Shown: piece after piece, positions 6,919 through 7,516 of the stretch | How the letters are laid out: each line of letters begins with the position of its first letter | Numbering within the stretch: the first letter of the stretch is position 1 | Source of the DNA: an uncultured Oscillospiraceae bacterium | GTDB lineage: Bacteria > Bacillota > Clostridia > Oscillospirales > Acutalibacteraceae | Direction of reading: 5' to 3' | Assembly (NCBI GenBank): GCA_900546895.1 | Contig: UREO01000145.1 | Coordinates: 1-7,516, forward strand | Length of the DNA stretch: 7,516 bases | Position numbers and translations under genes: made by a program | Notes under the pieces: generated by a model | Told to the model about the DNA's origin: nothing | The model's database searches: none | Seen by the model: the letters and a program-made list of their open reading frames with translations, nothing else

Positions 6919-7068
6919 ATGGAGATTGAGCCGATAACTTATCCGGACACCGGCACAAAGAAATGCACCGACCCCGGCGGGATTACCCCCGTCGTGACCG
7001 GCGCATATGAGTTCTACCAAAACAGCCCTTCTAACCGTTTTCATGCGGTTAAAAGGGTTGTCTTATAA
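6919..7068 (+). CDS. Unrecognised 49-codon ORF, possible gene remnant
   Basis: ATG at 6919 to TAA at 7066-7068 encodes 49 residues with segments such as KKCTDPGGITPVVTGAYEFY and SNRFHAVKRVVL. Most codons in the first half end in G or C (GAC ACC GGC, CCC GTC GTG ACC GGC), in contrast with the AT-rich flanks, which is what a real or former coding frame looks like. I do not recognise the family. There is no ribosome site before the ATG and an in-frame stop lies just upstream, so it may be the tail of a decayed or truncated gene rather than a working one. Its last third coincides with the hairpin at 7022-7061. An antisense frame through the same bases is also partly open but is less protein-like. 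Confidence 0.25.
   Translation: MEIEPITYPDTGTKKCTDPGGITPVVTGAYEFYQNSPSNRFHAVKRVVL
7022..7061 (-). terminator. Hairpin, likely terminator of the AgrB-like operon
   Basis: Arms 7022-7037 and 7046-7061 pair over 16 positions with one mismatch and one G-T pair, closing an 8-nt loop. On the minus strand the stem runs into TTTT (complement of 7019-7022). It starts about 20 bp after the stop of the 66-residue ORF, a natural place for the end of that transcript. The short T-run makes it a modest terminator. Confidence 0.6.
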
Positions 7069-7081
7069 ATGCAAAGAATTT

Positions 7082-7282
7082 TTAATCAACAGCACTTGTT
7101 TCTCCGACTTCCATAAAGCACGGCCATTGCTCGATACTCAGCAAATCGGGATGCTTCTTAAAGTATTTTACAAAATCGCCGTTTGGATGAGCCAGATTAT
7201 ACCATCTTTCGCATAGCTCAATGATTTGCATGTGTGCTTCTATTTCCGTAACTTCGTCACGGGATAAATCACTGTAATACAT
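7082..7282 (-). CDS. Hypothetical 66-residue protein downstream of AgrB-like gene
   Basis: A small soluble-looking protein of 66 residues, rich in charged and aromatic residues (ELCERWYNLAHPNGDFVKYF), with cysteines at 23 and 55. No signal peptide or membrane segment is visible. I do not recognise its family. An upstream in-frame ATG at 7306 would give 74 residues, but ATG 7282 is preferred. GAGGTG (7289-7294) lies six bases before 7282, overlapping the TGA of the AgrB-like gene (7295-7293), so the two are in one operon and probably coupled in translation. It occupies the slot where an AgrD signal-peptide precursor often lies. However, it lacks the amphipathic N-terminal helix and is longer than usual AgrD, so I do not call it one. 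Alternatives are a helper or regulator of the same system, or an unrelated small gene. Confidence 0.62.
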   Translation of the reverse strand: MYYSDLSRDEVTEIEAHMQIIELCERWYNLAHPNGDFVKYFKKHPDLLSIEQWPCFMEVGETSAVD

Positions 7283-7292
7283 AGAGGGCACC

Positions 7293-7516
7293 TCACACTG
7301 ATACATTATCAGCCATCATCATCTGGGCCTTTCCGAGAATCAGCATAACAGAGACCCAAAATATACTCAAGCTGACGATAAAAGAAAATTGAATACTGCT
7401 TATAAGTAAAAAGATAATTGCTACGATGAATTCTACGGAGAGAATAATTCTGGTTTTTATTCTGTAGTGGTGTACTTCAGCATCATCAAGTGGTTTATTG
7501 ATATTTTCTACAGGCG
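7293..7516 (-). CDS. agrB: AgrB-like accessory gene regulator protein, C-terminal fragment
   Basis: The 3' end of a minus-strand gene cut by the right edge. The first whole codon is at 7514, and 73 residues run to TGA at 7295-7293. The fragment starts PVENINKPLDDAEVHHYR, continues with a basic stretch (RIKTR), and then has two hydrophobic segments at about residues 23-39 and 43-60, followed by GKAQMMMADN. The NKPL...Y/F-R motif followed by two membrane helices at the C-terminus is characteristic of AgrB-like proteins. These are membrane cysteine peptidases that process cyclic peptide precursors. The catalytic His and Cys would be in the missing N-terminal part, so activity cannot be judged. 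It is followed directly by the 66-residue ORF. The family call rests on a short stretch and my recall of the motif. Confidence 0.68.
   Translation of the reverse strand, partial: PVENINKPLDDAEVHHYRIKTRIILSVEFIVAIIFLLISSIQFSFIVSLSIFWVSVMLILGKAQMMMADNVSV

Noticed and set aside
7007..7216. Plus-strand open frame of 69 codons
   Set aside because: Mostly antisense to the 66-residue ORF, which has a strong ribosome site and operon context.

Overview
The window looks like a chromosomal piece of a Gram-positive, probably clostridial (Firmicutes) genome of roughly balanced GC content. The reasons are strong Shine-Dalgarno sequences, a lipobox-bearing substrate-binding lipoprotein, a YesM/YesN-type two-component pair, an AgrB-like membrane protein fragment and a LUD-domain protein fragment. 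I cannot name the species from sequence alone.

Layout, left to right. Positions 1-236 (+) hold the last 77 codons of a LUD-domain (lactate-utilization type) protein that enters from outside the window. Its stop codon faces the 3' end of a long block of minus-strand genes, and a strong hairpin at 294-335 separates the two. The minus-strand block, read in its own direction from right to left, is a sensor histidine kinase (6804-5092), an AraC-type response regulator (5099-4323, start overlapping the kinase stop), a terminator, a promoter/operator region of about 130 bp, a lipoprotein solute-binding protein (4192-3119), an ABC ATPase (3084-1996) and a fused two-domain permease (2009-354). At the right edge are the 3' end of an AgrB-like gene (7516-7293, minus) and a tightly coupled unknown 66-residue ORF (7282-7082), then a hairpin and a spacer of about 240 bp carrying a short coding-like frame on the plus strand.

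How the genes work together (inference): the kinase has a large extracytoplasmic sensor region of Cache type between two membrane segments. It would phosphorylate the response regulator at Asp55, and the AraC-type DNA-binding domain would activate the downstream transporter operon. A 10-bp motif repeated with a 20-bp period sits just upstream of the likely transporter promoter and is a good candidate operator. The transporter belongs to the ferric iron/hexose-phosphate/phosphonate (FbpABC/AfuABC/2-AEP) superfamily. The binding protein lacks the adjacent Tyr-Tyr pair typical of ferric-binding proteins and has two Ser-rich stretches, so a phosphorylated organic solute is at least as likely a substrate as iron. 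No tRNA, rRNA, CRISPR array, insertion sequence or complete mobile element was seen.
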